Shown here piece by piece: positions 48,023-59,705 of a stretch of DNA of 64,000 nucleotides. A program made the position numbers and the translations under genes. The stretch is from Brachionus manjavacas (Eukaryota; Rotifera; Eurotatoria; Ploima; Brachionidae), in contig JAHQIY010000025.1 in assembly GCA_019054805.1 (NCBI GenBank), forward strand, positions 496,001 to 560,000, read 5' to 3'. The number at the start of each line of letters is the position of its first letter. Position 1 is the stretch's first letter. The notes below the pieces were generated by a model. It was given only the letters and a program-made list of their open reading frames with translations, was not told the origin of the DNA and ran no database searches.

Positions 48023-48929
48023 ATGATTAATAGTCTAAAATTTCTGCATTTTAAAAATTCAATCTTTTGACTCTGAATCAAAACCATCCAACTCACCCAC
48101 ATGGCCAATATCTATAAAATAGATATAACATTTATATGATCAGTCTAAATAAAACTTTTCACAAACCAAACAAACCATTCCACATTCCAAGATATTACTC
48201 TTTCGTTCCGACAGAATTGGGAGACGCGGCGATACCGCTGCAATTTGTATAAAGTCGAACATCTATGCAACAGAAATTCCACTAAATAAGCGATGGCCCT
48301 CAGAAAATGCTTGTGGAATAGAGATCCCTGTTTGTCAAAATGATATAATTACTATTTTCTTAATTTACTCAAGTCCGTCCACTAAATTAAATAAATCTCT
48401 CTTAGAACATATTGCTTCAACCTACAAAAACTACATCATTATTTGCGACCTCAATTTTAACGACAAAATCTGGCACTGTAAGGATGACAAATCAAATGGG
48501 TCGAGCCTTGAGAACTTGTTATCAAAATCAAACAGCCATATTCTCAACTGTTCATAACCCACATATCTACGAGTAAAATCAGTTACTGATTTATCTTTCT
48601 CCTCCAGTTCAATGATTAACAATTTCCAGTACCATAAAGTCGTGAATCATACCATCAGCGATCATCAACCAACAATCACCGTGTTTAAAAACCTTCAAAT
48701 TGCAAAAAGATCATTCGCAATTAGAAAAGTTAACAAGGACATCTTCAGAAACAGGGTCAGTAAAAAACTACTTGCAAACAATCTCAACACCATAGAAGAA
48801 ATTGAAAATGAAGCTTTTGCCTTGATAAACGACTTCCCTCGACTACACAACAAAACCAAAACTTTCGTAACTAAAAGAAAAAATCCTGTTGAAATTCAAA
48901 AAGCCCTGGTTCATCTTATCAAGCTATAA
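48023..48929 (+). pseudogene. LINE APE-type endonuclease and linker, broken
   Basis: Residues LNKTFHKPNKPFHIPRYYSF (from about 48142) lead, after a frameshift near 48203, into RSDRIGRRGDTAAICIKS. IICDLNFND follows (near 48440, the catalytic GDFNAH-like position). Then come a TAA at 48555-48557, TDLSFSSSS, and SDHQPTI (near 48660, the catalytic SDH motif). The order R-x-D-R..GRRG, DLN, DLSF, SDH matches the apurinic/apyrimidinic-type nuclease of LINEs, which nicks target DNA. The open piece 48612-48929 also includes the linker. The Gly of GDFN is Cys here and there is at least one stop and one frameshift, so the enzyme is dead. Confidence 0.72.
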
Positions 48930-49245
48930 CGTAAATTAAAAAGACCATTAAACAAAAATAATACTGAATATGCAGAAAAGTTTAAAATGGAACAAGATCA
49001 TATAACGAAATTAAAATTAATTTCGAATTTAAACAATTGGCAAACTTCAATCAATCAGATTCTAAACATTTGAAATTCCTCAAAAAACTTAACGTATCCG
49101 AAAACCCTAAGTCAAAAGATTCAAATATAAAATTTCGTAAAAGCAACAATAATGTTACAATGATTAAGTTGAGGTTGTTAACATTTTCAGAAATCATCTA
49201 GTCGACATTTTCACCCAAGATTACGGACTAATGAATTTACATCGA

Positions 49246-49301
49246 TAAATCTATACCAAATTTACTGGGCAGTAAATCTATACCAAATTTACTGCCCAGT
49301 A
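49246..49301 (+). repeat. Local tandem duplication with inverted core inside LINE
   Basis: The segment aaatctataccaaatttactg occurs twice in a row, followed once by ggcagtaa and once by cccagtaa, so the two copies are also inverse complements around tttactg. It interrupts the RT N-terminus. Confidence 0.7.
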
Positions 49302-49358
49302 AGGGTCAAGATTTACCGTACCGGCTAATCTCATCAATACCATGTTTTGCAAAACTGA

Positions 49359-50378
49359 TTGAAAAATAATGAACAAAAAGCTACTTACTTGGTTAGAAAT
49401 AAACAAATTACCGCCCCCCCCCCCCCTCGCCAATCAGAATTTAGAAAAAGCATGAGCACTCATGATAAATTTTTGATACCCTACAACTCAATTATCGAAG
49501 GCTTTAATCATAATTTTAAAACAGGAGTAGTATTTTTCGATCTTGAAAAAACGTTCGACAAAATCAATCACAGTGTCATTTTAAGTAAGCTCAAATCAAT
49601 CAACCTTAGCCCAAGTCTATACAATTGGATTCATAACTTCTTAATCGATCGAAAATTTTTTGTCAAAAACAATAATTCAAAATCAGGAGTACCCCAAGAA
49701 AGCTGCCTCTCCCCAACCCTGTTCTGGGTTTTTTTCAGTAGCGTAGTAGAAGAACTTCCTAAAAAAATTCAAAGAGCTCTTTTTGCAGATGACCTAACTA
49801 TCTGGTTTACCCATAAAAATCTCAAATCAATTCAAAACGCTCTACAAGAAGCGATTAAAATCATCGAAAACTATTGCAAAACCTGGGGTCTAAAAATCAA
49901 CTGTTCAAAAACGGTCTATACTGTATTTAATAAAGGTGGCTATAGACGAAACTACGAAAAAAATTATAAAATGAACCTACTTCTAAATAAAAGCAATTTT
50001 TATTTAGAGCCATTCCCACGTTTTCTCGCACATGATCTTGACCCAAAACTTAGCTTCAAAAAGCACATCGAAAATCTTTCAAAAATAATACTGAGTAAGG
50101 CTAATATTATAAGAAGAATCAAAACTTTAAAAATCAAAAATCGGTCTTCCCTTTCAATATACGTATACAACAGCCTCATTCGCTCAAATATTGACTATTT
50201 GTTCGTCGCTATGACCATGCAAACCCAAAAGATCCTATCGGAATGTCAAAAAATTCAAAACCGTATCTTAGAAATAATTAAATTTTTCCCGCCCAAAACC
50301 CGTTTTACCCACATCCACTACGATATAAATATAGAAATGCTTGATAAATTTGACGTGAAAAGATCAAACCACCAATAA
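49359..50378 (+). pseudogene. LINE reverse transcriptase, open but N-terminally broken
   Basis: A 339-codon open frame has RT motifs in order: A FFDLEKTFDKINHS, B SGVPQESCLSPTLF, C ALFADDLTIW (both catalytic Asp present) and D WGLKINCSKTVY, followed by the C-terminal domain. The residues normally before motif A (PCFAKLIEK) are found in another frame around 49340, ending in stops. A 13-C run at 49414-49426 lies in the N-terminal part and encodes prolines where QxGFR..ST is expected. Motif B has Glu-Ser where QGS/QGT is usual. The catalytic core could still fold, but the parent ORF is broken, so this is a degenerating copy. Confidence 0.78.
49414..49426 (+). repeat. 13-base poly-C run
   Basis: Thirteen consecutive C in an otherwise A/T-rich window, within the broken LINE RT. 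Prone to slippage and to sequencing error. Confidence 0.9.
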
Positions 50379-50690
50379 ATAAATGAAGACCTAAAAGATT
50401 CAACCCATTCCATCCCGTTAAAAAATATCAAACTCCATTTGAATCTTTTCTAATATCTAAACAAAGATCAAATTTTAACTAATAAGTTTATCAAAAAAAA
50501 TTCAAATATGTAATATTCCTAATTATTTACTCTTCTTCAAATTAAATCTTTCAACATTATCAACTTATTTTATATCATAGTATTTTGATCATTAGGCTGA
50601 AAGAAAAGACTAAGTTCCATTCTAACCTGCCTAATTATTACCCCAACTATATTTTTAATAAATAAATAAATAAACTATAATATCAGACAC

Positions 50691-51390
50691 TCTTTCGATT
50701 TCTATCAACAATTGATTCTCATCAGACATCTGTAAAACCTTGTTAGTTTTAGTTAAATAAATTCTAAAAATTTATTCAAAATTCTTATGTAATTCTTAAG
50801 TTTTAAAGAAATATAACTTTAAATTTTTCTGAAAAATTTATTTCTTTTCAACTCGTCACTTTGTTACTTGTTGAAATAATAACTTTATATGCTTTAAAAA
50901 ACAAAAGTTATCAAAGCAACACTGATTTTTTAATTATAATTAATAATTTTATTGTTAAATTAATTCACACCAGGTCGTGTTTTCAAATGATCTTTTTGAC
51001 GTACTTAACTAAACTAAAGGGTAAAGATAATTAATTCTAAAAATAAAATCTGTTTTAACGATAGTTCAAATTTTAATTAGTAAATAAGACAAAATTTTTA
51101 TGTTTTTTAAAAGTTATTTCGTTATGATAGCTTTTTATTAGTACAGCTATTTTTTTTTACAAAAAAAATAGAAAAAAACGACTAGAACATCATATTTTAA
51201 TTCCCAAAAAGAAAAACTATCAAAATCGTCATCTTAAATTGGTAAAATAAGATCATATCAGATCTGTTTATGGCCAAAGTAGGAATTTGATAACTAAATG
51301 GTAATCAATAATGGTAATGAAATTAAAAAATCAATCAATTAGTAATTTTTATTTAAAAAACTTAAGTAAAAACAATTTTGTTACAAAATT
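50691..51390. other. 3' flank of the GPCR gene
   Basis: No ORF of interest. A TTTATT at 51348-51353 gives AATAAA on the minus strand, about 40 bases past the GPCR stop. It is a plausible polyadenylation signal, though common by chance at this base composition. Confidence 0.4.
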
Positions 51391-52774
51391 TTATTTTTTT
51401 GATTCCTTTTTTTCATTATTGTCGTATAAATATCCTTTTTTAAAAAACAGATTAATTAAATCTAGTCTAAAAACCGGATTTAGAAAGCAGTAAATTATTG
51501 GATTGATTGCTGAATTGGATAAATATAGATAAGATATGTAGAGATTACTACTTATTTTTGGTAAAAATATTGTTAAATAAGTGATAGTTATTGAAGGCAG
51601 ATAAAATATCAAATAGAGGCATGATACTACAAAAAGCATAAATGCAGTTCTAATATCTTTGGAAGAAATTACATGTTTTCCGCCAAAATATAGCAAATGG
51701 TTTCCATGTACTATTTTTTTTTTTGACAACAATTCATTTCCATCATTAAAACATGATCTTTGCTCAATAGGCTGAGACTGAATAAAATCAGAATATTCAT
51801 TTTCATCATTTTCTAAAATAAAAAAGTTAAAATTTAATTTCGATATTTAACGAAAAAAAATTACTTGTCTGATTTTCTTTTTCTGTTGAGTCGTTTGTTT
51901 GAGTTAGTTTTGTTAATGGAGTAGCTTTTGTATTTTTAAACGTTATTTTATTAAAATCTTTACATTTTTCAAAATTTTTCTCTTTATATCTGCCAAAAAA
52001 GTCTAAAACTCCGTTGAAAATATTTTCTTTTCGTCTAAGATAATTTTTGTTCACAAAACCACCACTGTTTATTATACTATTGTATAAAAGCTTTCTCTTC
52101 TGATTAAATTTTATCTTACGTCTTCTATAAATTTCTTTGTATATTTGTATGTATAAAAAAGTTATTATAATTACACAAAAAACAAATAGTGCATCATACA
52201 CAAATTTAAACGGAATTATCATTTTACCAAAGATAGTCTGTTTGCCTTCCATATCGACAGTACATTGAACATAAGAAAAGTTGAGTGTAGAATTTTCTAA
52301 AATCTGATTTCTAAAATTTCTGGTTACTACCGATGCCATTGATGGTATTATACCGAGACTAATACTGAATGAAAATAAACCAAAAGCAATGATTTTGGCT
52401 CTTCGGTAAGTAATAATGTTACGATTTACCATACAGATACAAAAAAATCTATCAAATGCTATTGAAGTCATAAGCAGGCTACTTGACGGTACAGTTGTAG
52501 TCGTAAGAAAGTTATATGTTTTGCAAAATATTATACTATTGGTCTCAAATACTATTTTTTCCATGTATATTATCATTGGAATAAGTATTGAACATACGAT
52601 TAAGTCAATAAACGACAAAAATAGAATGAAAAAAGTTGATGTTTGTTTATCTTTTTTTTTCCAATATACAAAAGCAACAACCATGTTTCCGAATGTACCA
52701 ATAATGCTTATAGAAATAAGAAAATAAAAAATATAATCATTAGATGATGTCTGTAGTGGCGCTGTTACATTCAT
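51391..52774 (-). CDS. Class A (rhodopsin-family) G-protein-coupled receptor, two exons, 443 residues
   Basis: Exon 1 is 52774-51865 and exon 2 is 51812-51391; the 52-base intron has GT..AG ends and phase 1. The joined length is 1332 bases with the frame kept. Helices lie at about residues 14-38 (TM1, N30 in GTFGN), 46-70 (TM2, D57 in LSFID), 84-114 (TM3, C84, DRF at 108-110), 126-150 (TM4), 186-212 (TM5), 357-380 (TM6) and 394-417 (TM7, NPIIY 407-411). C84 and C171 would form the ECL2 disulfide. N2, N161 and N165 are glycosylation sequons. Oddities are DRF for DRY, no Trp in TM4, FYLP for CWLP in TM6, and a long basic third intracellular loop (about 145 residues). The ligand cannot be told; a peptide or amine receptor of an invertebrate expansion is likely. 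Plasma-membrane signalling protein. Confidence 0.88.
51813..51864 (-). other. 52-base spliceosomal intron in the GPCR
   Basis: Donor GTAATT at 51864 and acceptor TTTTATTTTAG ending at 51813. Splicing joins ACA-A to AA-AAT, restoring Lys and an open frame through TM6-TM7. Without splicing the first exon ends after 315 codons, before TM6. Confidence 0.85.
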
Positions 52775-55700
52775 ATTTGTCTTTCATCATTCATTTTAAC
52801 TTGTTAATAATTTTTAGTATTTTTTAATGATAGTTTATCTTCAAATAAAATGGAAAAATAAAAAAAGACAAAAAATAAAAGAATCAAAAAGTTAAATTTC
52901 CTGGAAAATTTAAAATTCGATAAACCAAAGCTTAAAAAAAAACGCTATTTTTGTAAGAGTAATATTTTTTAGAAAGCTTAAATTTAAAAATTTAAACAAA
53001 TCAATTAAAATTCTCAACTTGTTTGCATTGATAAATTAAAAAAAGGATGGTCTTGTATTATAATTACTTTTATTAACTTTGAATGAAGAAAAAAATGAAA
53101 ACTTTTAATCTGTAATAATTTAAAAATGTGATTTAATGTTATTCTAATAGTAAATGTTTACATTAATTATAATTTAATATTAATCTTTTGTTTTGAATCT
53201 TTGTTTTAGCATTGACAATATAATATAAAAATGATTTTGATTAGCATTTTTATTTGAATCTTTTCTGATATTTAAATGACACAAATTGACAGTATTATCA
53301 TTTAAAATATTATTTAATAAATATTTGTTAGCTTCTAAATTAAAGAATAATTATAATTCCCAATTAAAGAAAATTTTTCAAAATTATATTTATAATTGCT
53401 TGTGATAAAGCATTACATATTAAAATTTAAATATCCTTTTGTTTCTTATAAATTTTCCGTATATATATATAAACCAACAAATATATATAGCATAAACCAA
53501 CAAAAGCAATTATAAATAGCAAATTTAGTTAAAATTTACTTAAATGTTTGTAATTTTACTTTTTTTGTTTTTTGATCCCTAAATCTTTTATGCTTCATAT
53601 TTTCCATTTTGCCTTGAATTAATAAATGGCCTAATTTAAAAAAAATAAAAAATCAAAGCACAGAAGTGTAATTTTAGAACTCATTATTAAGGGTTAACTT
53701 ATGATAAGTGAGAGATAATTAAAAAAATCGGTCTTAATCTAGTATAATGACATTGCTACCTACAAAACTATTTAAAACTTTTCTAAAATTATATAAGTGC
53801 TCATTTCTTAGCTACACAAGCTTAACTTTAATATTTGTTTATTAGATAATTTTAAATAAACTAAAAAAAATCAAATTTTATAATTTAATGATTTAACACA
53901 TATATTTTTCCAGTATTTATCATTTTGTCAAATGTGGAGTAACAAAATTTGATAAATTTCAAAGGTTTTTGAAACATTAAAAAATCTAATATCTAATTAA
54001 TTCTTAGCTTAGCTTTACAGAATTTCTAAAGGTTTCTAATTAAAAATAATATTAATTTATTTGAAATTATTTGATATTAATTTTAATGTGAAATTAATAT
54101 CAAATGTTTTTAAAAAATCGAAATTTTAAAAGGAATCATGATATTTTTAAACATTTAAGAAATAAAATCAATAATTTTAACCATTTGAAACATTTATCTA
54201 TTTATAAATCAACATTTCTTTCTTTACTAGCTTAAATTTTGATAGATGCTTCCTTTAATTCTTTAAAATTGACTTAATTTTGTTCCTTTTTCGATTGAAA
54301 TTGTTAATATTTAATCTATGAAATTAAATATTTTAATATTCTGATTCTTTTAATTTATCTTGAACACAGTATAAGATGTAGTTCAAGATACTTAGATGGT
54401 CGTTTTATCTTTTATTATTCTGTTTTTTAAAAAATATTTTCAAAATACAAAATAGAAAGTGAAAATTTAAATTTCTTTATTTTTGTAGTCTCCGATTTCT
54501 CGATAATTTATTTTGAAAATTCAATTATAATGAATGTGCTTTTCTCCAAAAATTATGATATCAAAAATATCCCTATCTTGATATTTAAAATTAAAAAATT
54601 TTCAAATCAATTATCAATAAAAAAATTTTGTTCCATACAAAAGCTTTCTATTAAATAGCTTAATATTTTCTTTATTGGAAAATAAATCATGTTAAAAGAA
54701 TTTCATGTTAATATTATCAAATAAAATTATTGACATAAAATTTAAAGAATTTAACAATGCGACAATTTTAAATATTTAAAAAATCTACAACGCAACAAGG
54801 TTTAAATATAAATAAAATAATATCTTATTTAATTTATTTGGTGGTCAATTTTAAAATACTCAATTTAAAAAATTATTTTCAAATTTTAAATAATTTCATT
54901 TAATTAAAGGTCTTTAAAAAAAAATATATAATCTTGTGAAACTAGAATTTTAATTACTTAAATCTATTTTGCTTTAATTAAGTATTGTGATTGTTATTTA
55001 AATCTTTATCAAAATCTTTGCTTAAAAATCTTCTTTTTTTTAAATATATTAAATAAAAATATTAATTATTAAATATTTGATAATTAACTTATGTAACCAT
55101 GTTTAAAAAAATATTAATAGACAGACTCTACTCTAAATATTCCGAAATTTTGAATTTTGATAAATTTTTAAACAGTTGTTCAATTAATGTTTTATAAAAA
55201 AGATTAGTCCAATTTATGAAATCGAACTAAATAAAATTCAATTCTAATATTAGATTAAACAAAAATGATTTTTGCTATAAAATCAATAATGAAATTTTTT
55301 ATAATAAATGAGCAATATAATTTGAAAAATGTTGCTTAAAATTTCCTTTCTACCTCTTTAGATTTTATTAATAAAAATTAGCAAATAAAATATTTTATTA
55401 CTTTTCATTTTTAAAGCATTTTAAAATAATAAAAATAAAACTAAGCAGAGATAACTTTTTCCTTTTTTGAAAATATTTTTGTCAATAATTAAGGAACTTA
55501 AAAATAAAAAGCTTATTAATTTAAAAGGAGAGGAAACAATAAGAATGTTACTAATACATATAGAACAAATTTATTATCTTATTAGGTTATTGAACAAAAA
55601 GATCACTTTGTCCAATTCTTAATAGTTAAATCAAGTTTGAACTTTTCAAAAATTAAAATTTTTTTAAATTATTCGAAGTTTGAATACCATATGTAGGAAT

Positions 55701-55840
55701 TTTGATTCATTTTTAGGTTTTCGTAATATTCCAAATAAAATAAAGATTTATAAAAATGGTTATTGAATTTTTATTAACATTCAATTTTGAGTTTATAATA
55801 GAAATCTAAAGTTGATTAATCGTTTATGATCTACCAAACA
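52775..55840. other. Gene-poor AT-rich interval upstream of the GPCR
   Basis: About 3 kb with no convincing ORF, RNA gene or transposon on either strand. A short ta-rich stretch (53459-53500, repeated atatata and ataaaccaacaa) is the only local repeat seen. It should contain the GPCR promoter, but no specific element can be named. Confidence 0.5.
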
Positions 55841-55844
55841 AAAT

Positions 55845-55920
55845 GTCTATAAACGACAAAAAGAATATGAAAAAGTTGATTTAACTTTGTTAGTTTTTAT
55901 AAAATACATTTTAAATTGAA
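55845..55920 (-). pseudogene. Possible relic of a GPCR TM1-TM2 segment
   Basis: The plus-strand segment ataaacgacaaaaagaatatgaaaaagttgat resembles 52607-52640, the region encoding TM2 of the GPCR at 51391-52774, with small indels; looser similarity extends for some 30 bases toward TM1. No frame is open. It could be a decayed paralogue or chance likeness in A/T-rich DNA. Confidence 0.25.
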
Positions 55921-56543
55921 ATGATACTTTATTTAAGCTATAAGCTTTATAAGCAAATAACTCGACTCTATTTAGCATGTTTTTTTCTAAATTTGTTTTG
56001 TTATTTTAAATTCATATTATGGATAATTTTTTTTGGTCTTTTGACCTTTTTGGGCACTTGGGTCAATGTGAGCTTTTTTTCTTTCAGATTGTATCTCCAG
56101 ATTAAAAAATATCTTTCTCTATTCATTAGTTTTTTTTACTTAATATTTTTATGACAACAAAAAAATCGTAGAAATCTTTAATGAAACTAAAAAATCATTG
56201 TTTAAACCGTATCCGTTTAAATTTGAGTCAAAAGTCACCAAATATTCAGTATGAAAAAACCCAATAATTTTATTTAGCCTTTTTGATTTAAAAATTGTTG
56301 AATAATGAAACTGATTGTTCATTTTAATTAATTATTTTTTTTGAAAAATTAAAAAAACCCTCAAAAATTTAAAAAAATTTGATATTTTTTTGCTATTACA
56401 TAATTATTGGAAATAAGGCCAAACAGCATTAGCAACAATCCGTGAAATTTGTCAAGGGGAAAATGAAAAGCTATTCCAAATAAGAAAGATAATCAATAAA
56501 GTTTTCAGACACTATTTGGTTTTACACATGTTATTACACCTTT

Positions 56544-56623
56544 AAAAAAAAGTTGATCAACGGGATTTTCAAGTAATTCGTTGACTATCATTACTTGAAA
56601 ATCCCGTTTATGAACTTTTTTTT
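56544..56623. repeat. Long inverted repeat (hairpin)
   Basis: A perfect 19-base arm at 56559-56577 pairs with 56590-56608 around a 12-base loop. An 11-base outer arm (56544-56554 with 56613-56623) pairs after a 4-base mismatch. It is not inside a recognised element; possibly a foldback element core or an RNA hairpin. Confidence 0.8.
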
Positions 56624-56864
56624 TTTTTAATGTGATTTTCCAAATTACGATAACAGGAATCATTGAATGGATCCATTTAAATTAGCTCAACCGGTTGTCA
56701 AAAGAGGGCGCTTCCATAAAAAGATTATACTTTTTACGGCCCGTTTCTTTTTTTTATAAATTTCTTTTTGTAACTAATGACATTTTCAATATTTCCTTTC
56801 CTTTAATCCTTTAACGTAATTTTGTATATTCCTTAAAAATAATAAAGCTAAATTAATAGACTTT

Positions 56865-56945
56865 TCAAAATAGCATTGCTTGTTTACTTAAAAAATAAAA
56901 AAAAAATTTAAAATAGGTATCAAGTTATCCTGTAAATTACTTTTT
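56865..56945 (-). repeat. Second copy of the SINE 3' tail sequence
   Basis: About 75 bases (minus strand: aatttacaggataacttgatac, a T-rich spacer, then caagcaatgctatttt) match the 3' tail of the SINE at 57616-57989 in the same orientation. The tRNA-like head is not seen here, so it is a 5'-truncated SINE or the 3' end of the partner LINE. Confidence 0.6.
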
Positions 56946-57615
56946 GCTTACTTTTTGCTCTAATTTATGTGTTTTTTCAATTTTTAAAATAATCAAAAAT
57001 AATAATTCCGAAATTAACGCTAATGTGGCTGAAAGGGAGAATTAATATTCATTCCAAACAGCCAGGGAATTTTCCCAAATTATTTTTTAAATAAATAAAT
57101 AAATATCCTGTAAATTGATAAACTATGCCATAATTTAAGAAAATCCTAAGCAAATTAATGTCTTATCACAGAAAAGACATCCACAACTACACTAGTCAAG
57201 ATTTTATTACTACTAATGTTAACAGTAAATAGATTGGCGTTGCTTAGCAACAAATTGTAGGATAAATTTATTTAATTTTTCTAGTAAAGCTTTTAGATCT
57301 TAAAATATTTAAATCATTTGACAAAATTTTGACAAAAGATTTGAGTAAATTTGAGTTCTTAGAGAGATTCAGATTAAACAATGAAATAATGGCGATTTCA
57401 AATGATAAGACAAAATAAAATAAAATCTATTGCTAGAATGAAAGAATTAGAGATCAAATCTCCTTGTAGACAGGCTGAAAGGTGATTAGTTCAGCGTGTT
57501 TAAAAATAGTTAATTTTTTCCAGCACATTTGAGATTGGTTCAAAATTATTTTCCAAGTTATACTCAATTAATATTTTTATTAAAAAATGATTTCTTTCAT
57601 GTTATTTATTCATTT

Positions 57616-57989
57616 TTGATAATCTAAATAGCATTGCTTGTTAAGTTAAAAAAAAAAACTTGAAAAATGTATCAAGTTATCCTGTAAATTGATAATAATT
57701 GTCCCTATTCTATCGTTGATAATGGGAGGCGCTCATCTCCTTTTCAAGTACCTTTTTGAGCAACCGCTCCGATCTGACACAGAGGCTACTGCATCGAGTT
57801 GATAATCTACACCGCAATTATTACCCAGTCGAAACTGATCACCCTATTTTTATGATGAAAGAGGTTTAAACATTAGCCCCGTATTGCAGAAATATTTTGA
57901 ATATTTTTTCACCCTCAGCGGGTTTTGAACCCTCGATACTCTGCTTGCATTACTAACACACAAACTATTCGGCTATACGGGCTTCTAAT
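57616..57989 (-). mobile_element. tRNA-derived SINE with 19-base target-site duplication
   Basis: Identical direct repeats tcatgttatttattcattt at 57597-57615 and 57990-58008 flank a 374-base insertion. Its minus-strand 5' end is tRNA-like: a box A-like TAGCCGAATAG (57975-57965) and box B GGTTCAAAACC (57931-57921) about 34 bases apart, suitable for RNA polymerase III. A body of about 220 bases and an A/T-rich tail follow. The acceptor-stem halves do not pair, so this is not a tRNA gene. SINEs borrow LINE machinery; the tail shared with 56865-56945 may be the recognition region. Confidence 0.75.
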
Positions 57990-58008
57990 TCATGTTATTT
58001 ATTCATTT

Positions 58009-59705
58009 CTAATAAAAAAACCTCGAATCTGTAAAATTTGTAATCTGTAAAAATGAATTGGTAATAAAAAAGGCATTTTTGAACACAAAAAATAGAAACT
58101 GATTCTTTTTTTAATTTTTGAAAATTTTTTTATTTTTTATTTATTATCAAAAATATCATTATTCATCAACAAATCTGAAAGCTTAAGTTACAAAATGACC
58201 AAGTCTTTTCCAAAACACACTTACCTAAAAATTCGATTCGATACTGTGATAAGTTTTAATTTAATTAGAGTTTAATGATGAATAGTTTTAAAGTTAAGTA
58301 TTTGAGGGCGATTTCTATGTTTAATTTAAAATCGATCGAACTGCTGATTTATGGATTATTTTGATTTTAATTTTTTTTTAGAAGAAGTTTAAAAAATTGG
58401 AAAAATTAATCCAAAATAGACTCAATTATGGATATATATATGTTTCAGATTGTGTTTTAGTTCAAAAAGGTAAATTGGACTTTGAAAAAAAAACTGACGG
58501 AAATAAATTTATGCATTAAAAAAATGGAAAAATATCGACAAAAAAATAAGCTAAAATATTTTAATTAATAAACAATTAATATATTTTCAAATTTTTAGAT
58601 TAAATTTTCAATTTTTTTTAATCGAGAGTTTTTGTTTTTATCAGTGAGAGTTTTCTGTTTACTTGTTCAAATAAACTTGTCAAAATGAACGGATACCGTG
58701 TTTTCGTAATCGTTTGGTATTAAGACTCAATTTTTTTTTGATAGTTATTTTATTATATTGAGTCTAGAGCAACAACGTTCTTTTATTTCTATTTATTATG
58801 TTAGTCCCAAGCCAAAGAATATTCCAAAAAAACTTAAATTAAGTCTAAAAGCTTAGTGTAATTCCGTAAATAAGATCTACAATCTATAGGATCAAGATCA
58901 GATTTTTGTTTTTTGTTTTTAGAAAGGGTATATAATAAGATTTTTATATAGAGATTTTTATTTTTCGATTTTCGCTGTTCTAATTATTTCAATTGGTATT
59001 TTAATATGCTTATGACAATTTCAATATTTTTTTTCTTTTTAAAAATTGAAATATTTCTAAATCAAAAAAAAAACAGAGAATATTGATTCCTTGATTTTTT
59101 TCTTTTAGAAATACATTGTTAATAGAAATTCTGGCTAAATATCGATCGCTTTTTTACCTCAACAGTTAATCACTCAAATAACCATAAATGCTTACTCTAA
59201 ATAAGTCTAGCAAAGAACCAATCTATCAAGATTAGATATTATGACACATTCATTTTGATAAGTCAAAGAATTAAGAACACGTTGCAAATTGCAATTAATA
59301 ATGAATTAATAATAATAATAATAGTGTTAAAAATCGTAATTATTTGTAGAGAAAATATTCGATTATAAATAAATGGGTTAAAGAGAATTTAAAAAAAAAC
59401 TTTATGGACACAATTGTTGTCTTAGTTTTTTTTTCAGCTTGATTAGTTTTGAAATTTACTTGCGGAAATAAACAATTGACAAATAATTAATAAATTCTAT
59501 TATCTTCTATTTTATGATTTTCGTCTTTTGAATTTAAAAATATTAAACAATCTGCACCTTTAAAAATACGGAAGTTTAATCACTTTCTTATAAATATTTT
59601 GATATTTACACTACCTTGTTTTAAAACAATTTGAAATAAAAAATGAATAAATGAATCTAGTAATACGCCTTAGAAAAAATGCTACAAGAGTAGACAAAAT
59701 ATCTA
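58009..59705. other. Gene-poor AT-rich interval
   Basis: No ORF, RNA gene or transposon recognised. A short aataataataata microsatellite is at 59308-59322. Confidence 0.5.

Larger units (their letters stand above)
48023..50690 (+). mobile_element. Decayed non-LTR retrotransposon with endonuclease and RT
   Basis: Endonuclease, linker and RT regions occur in the order expected of a jockey-type LINE ORF2. A (taaa)-type tail (50657-50676) follows the RT by about 280 bases, as is usual at LINE 3' ends. Several stops and frameshifts interrupt the ORF. The 5' limit is uncertain; 48023 is the first ATG from which endonuclease-like residues can be followed. Confidence 0.7.

Noticed and set aside
48431..48622. 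Minus-strand 63-codon ORF
   Set aside because: Antisense shadow of the LINE endonuclease region.
47950..50690. Target-site duplication for the LINE at 48023-50690
   Set aside because: aaactata occurs near 47955 and near 50676, but the match is only about 8 bases of A/T-rich sequence, too short to claim.
52416..52727. Plus-strand 103-codon ORF
   Set aside because: Antisense shadow of the GPCR first exon.
55921..56154. 77-codon hydrophobic plus-strand ORF
   Set aside because: Phe/Leu/Ile/Tyr-rich as expected for chance ORFs in T-rich DNA; no conserved motif and no splice support.
57921..57983. A tRNA gene on the minus strand
   Set aside because: Boxes A and B are present, but the acceptor-stem halves do not pair and the segment is the head of a SINE with target duplications.
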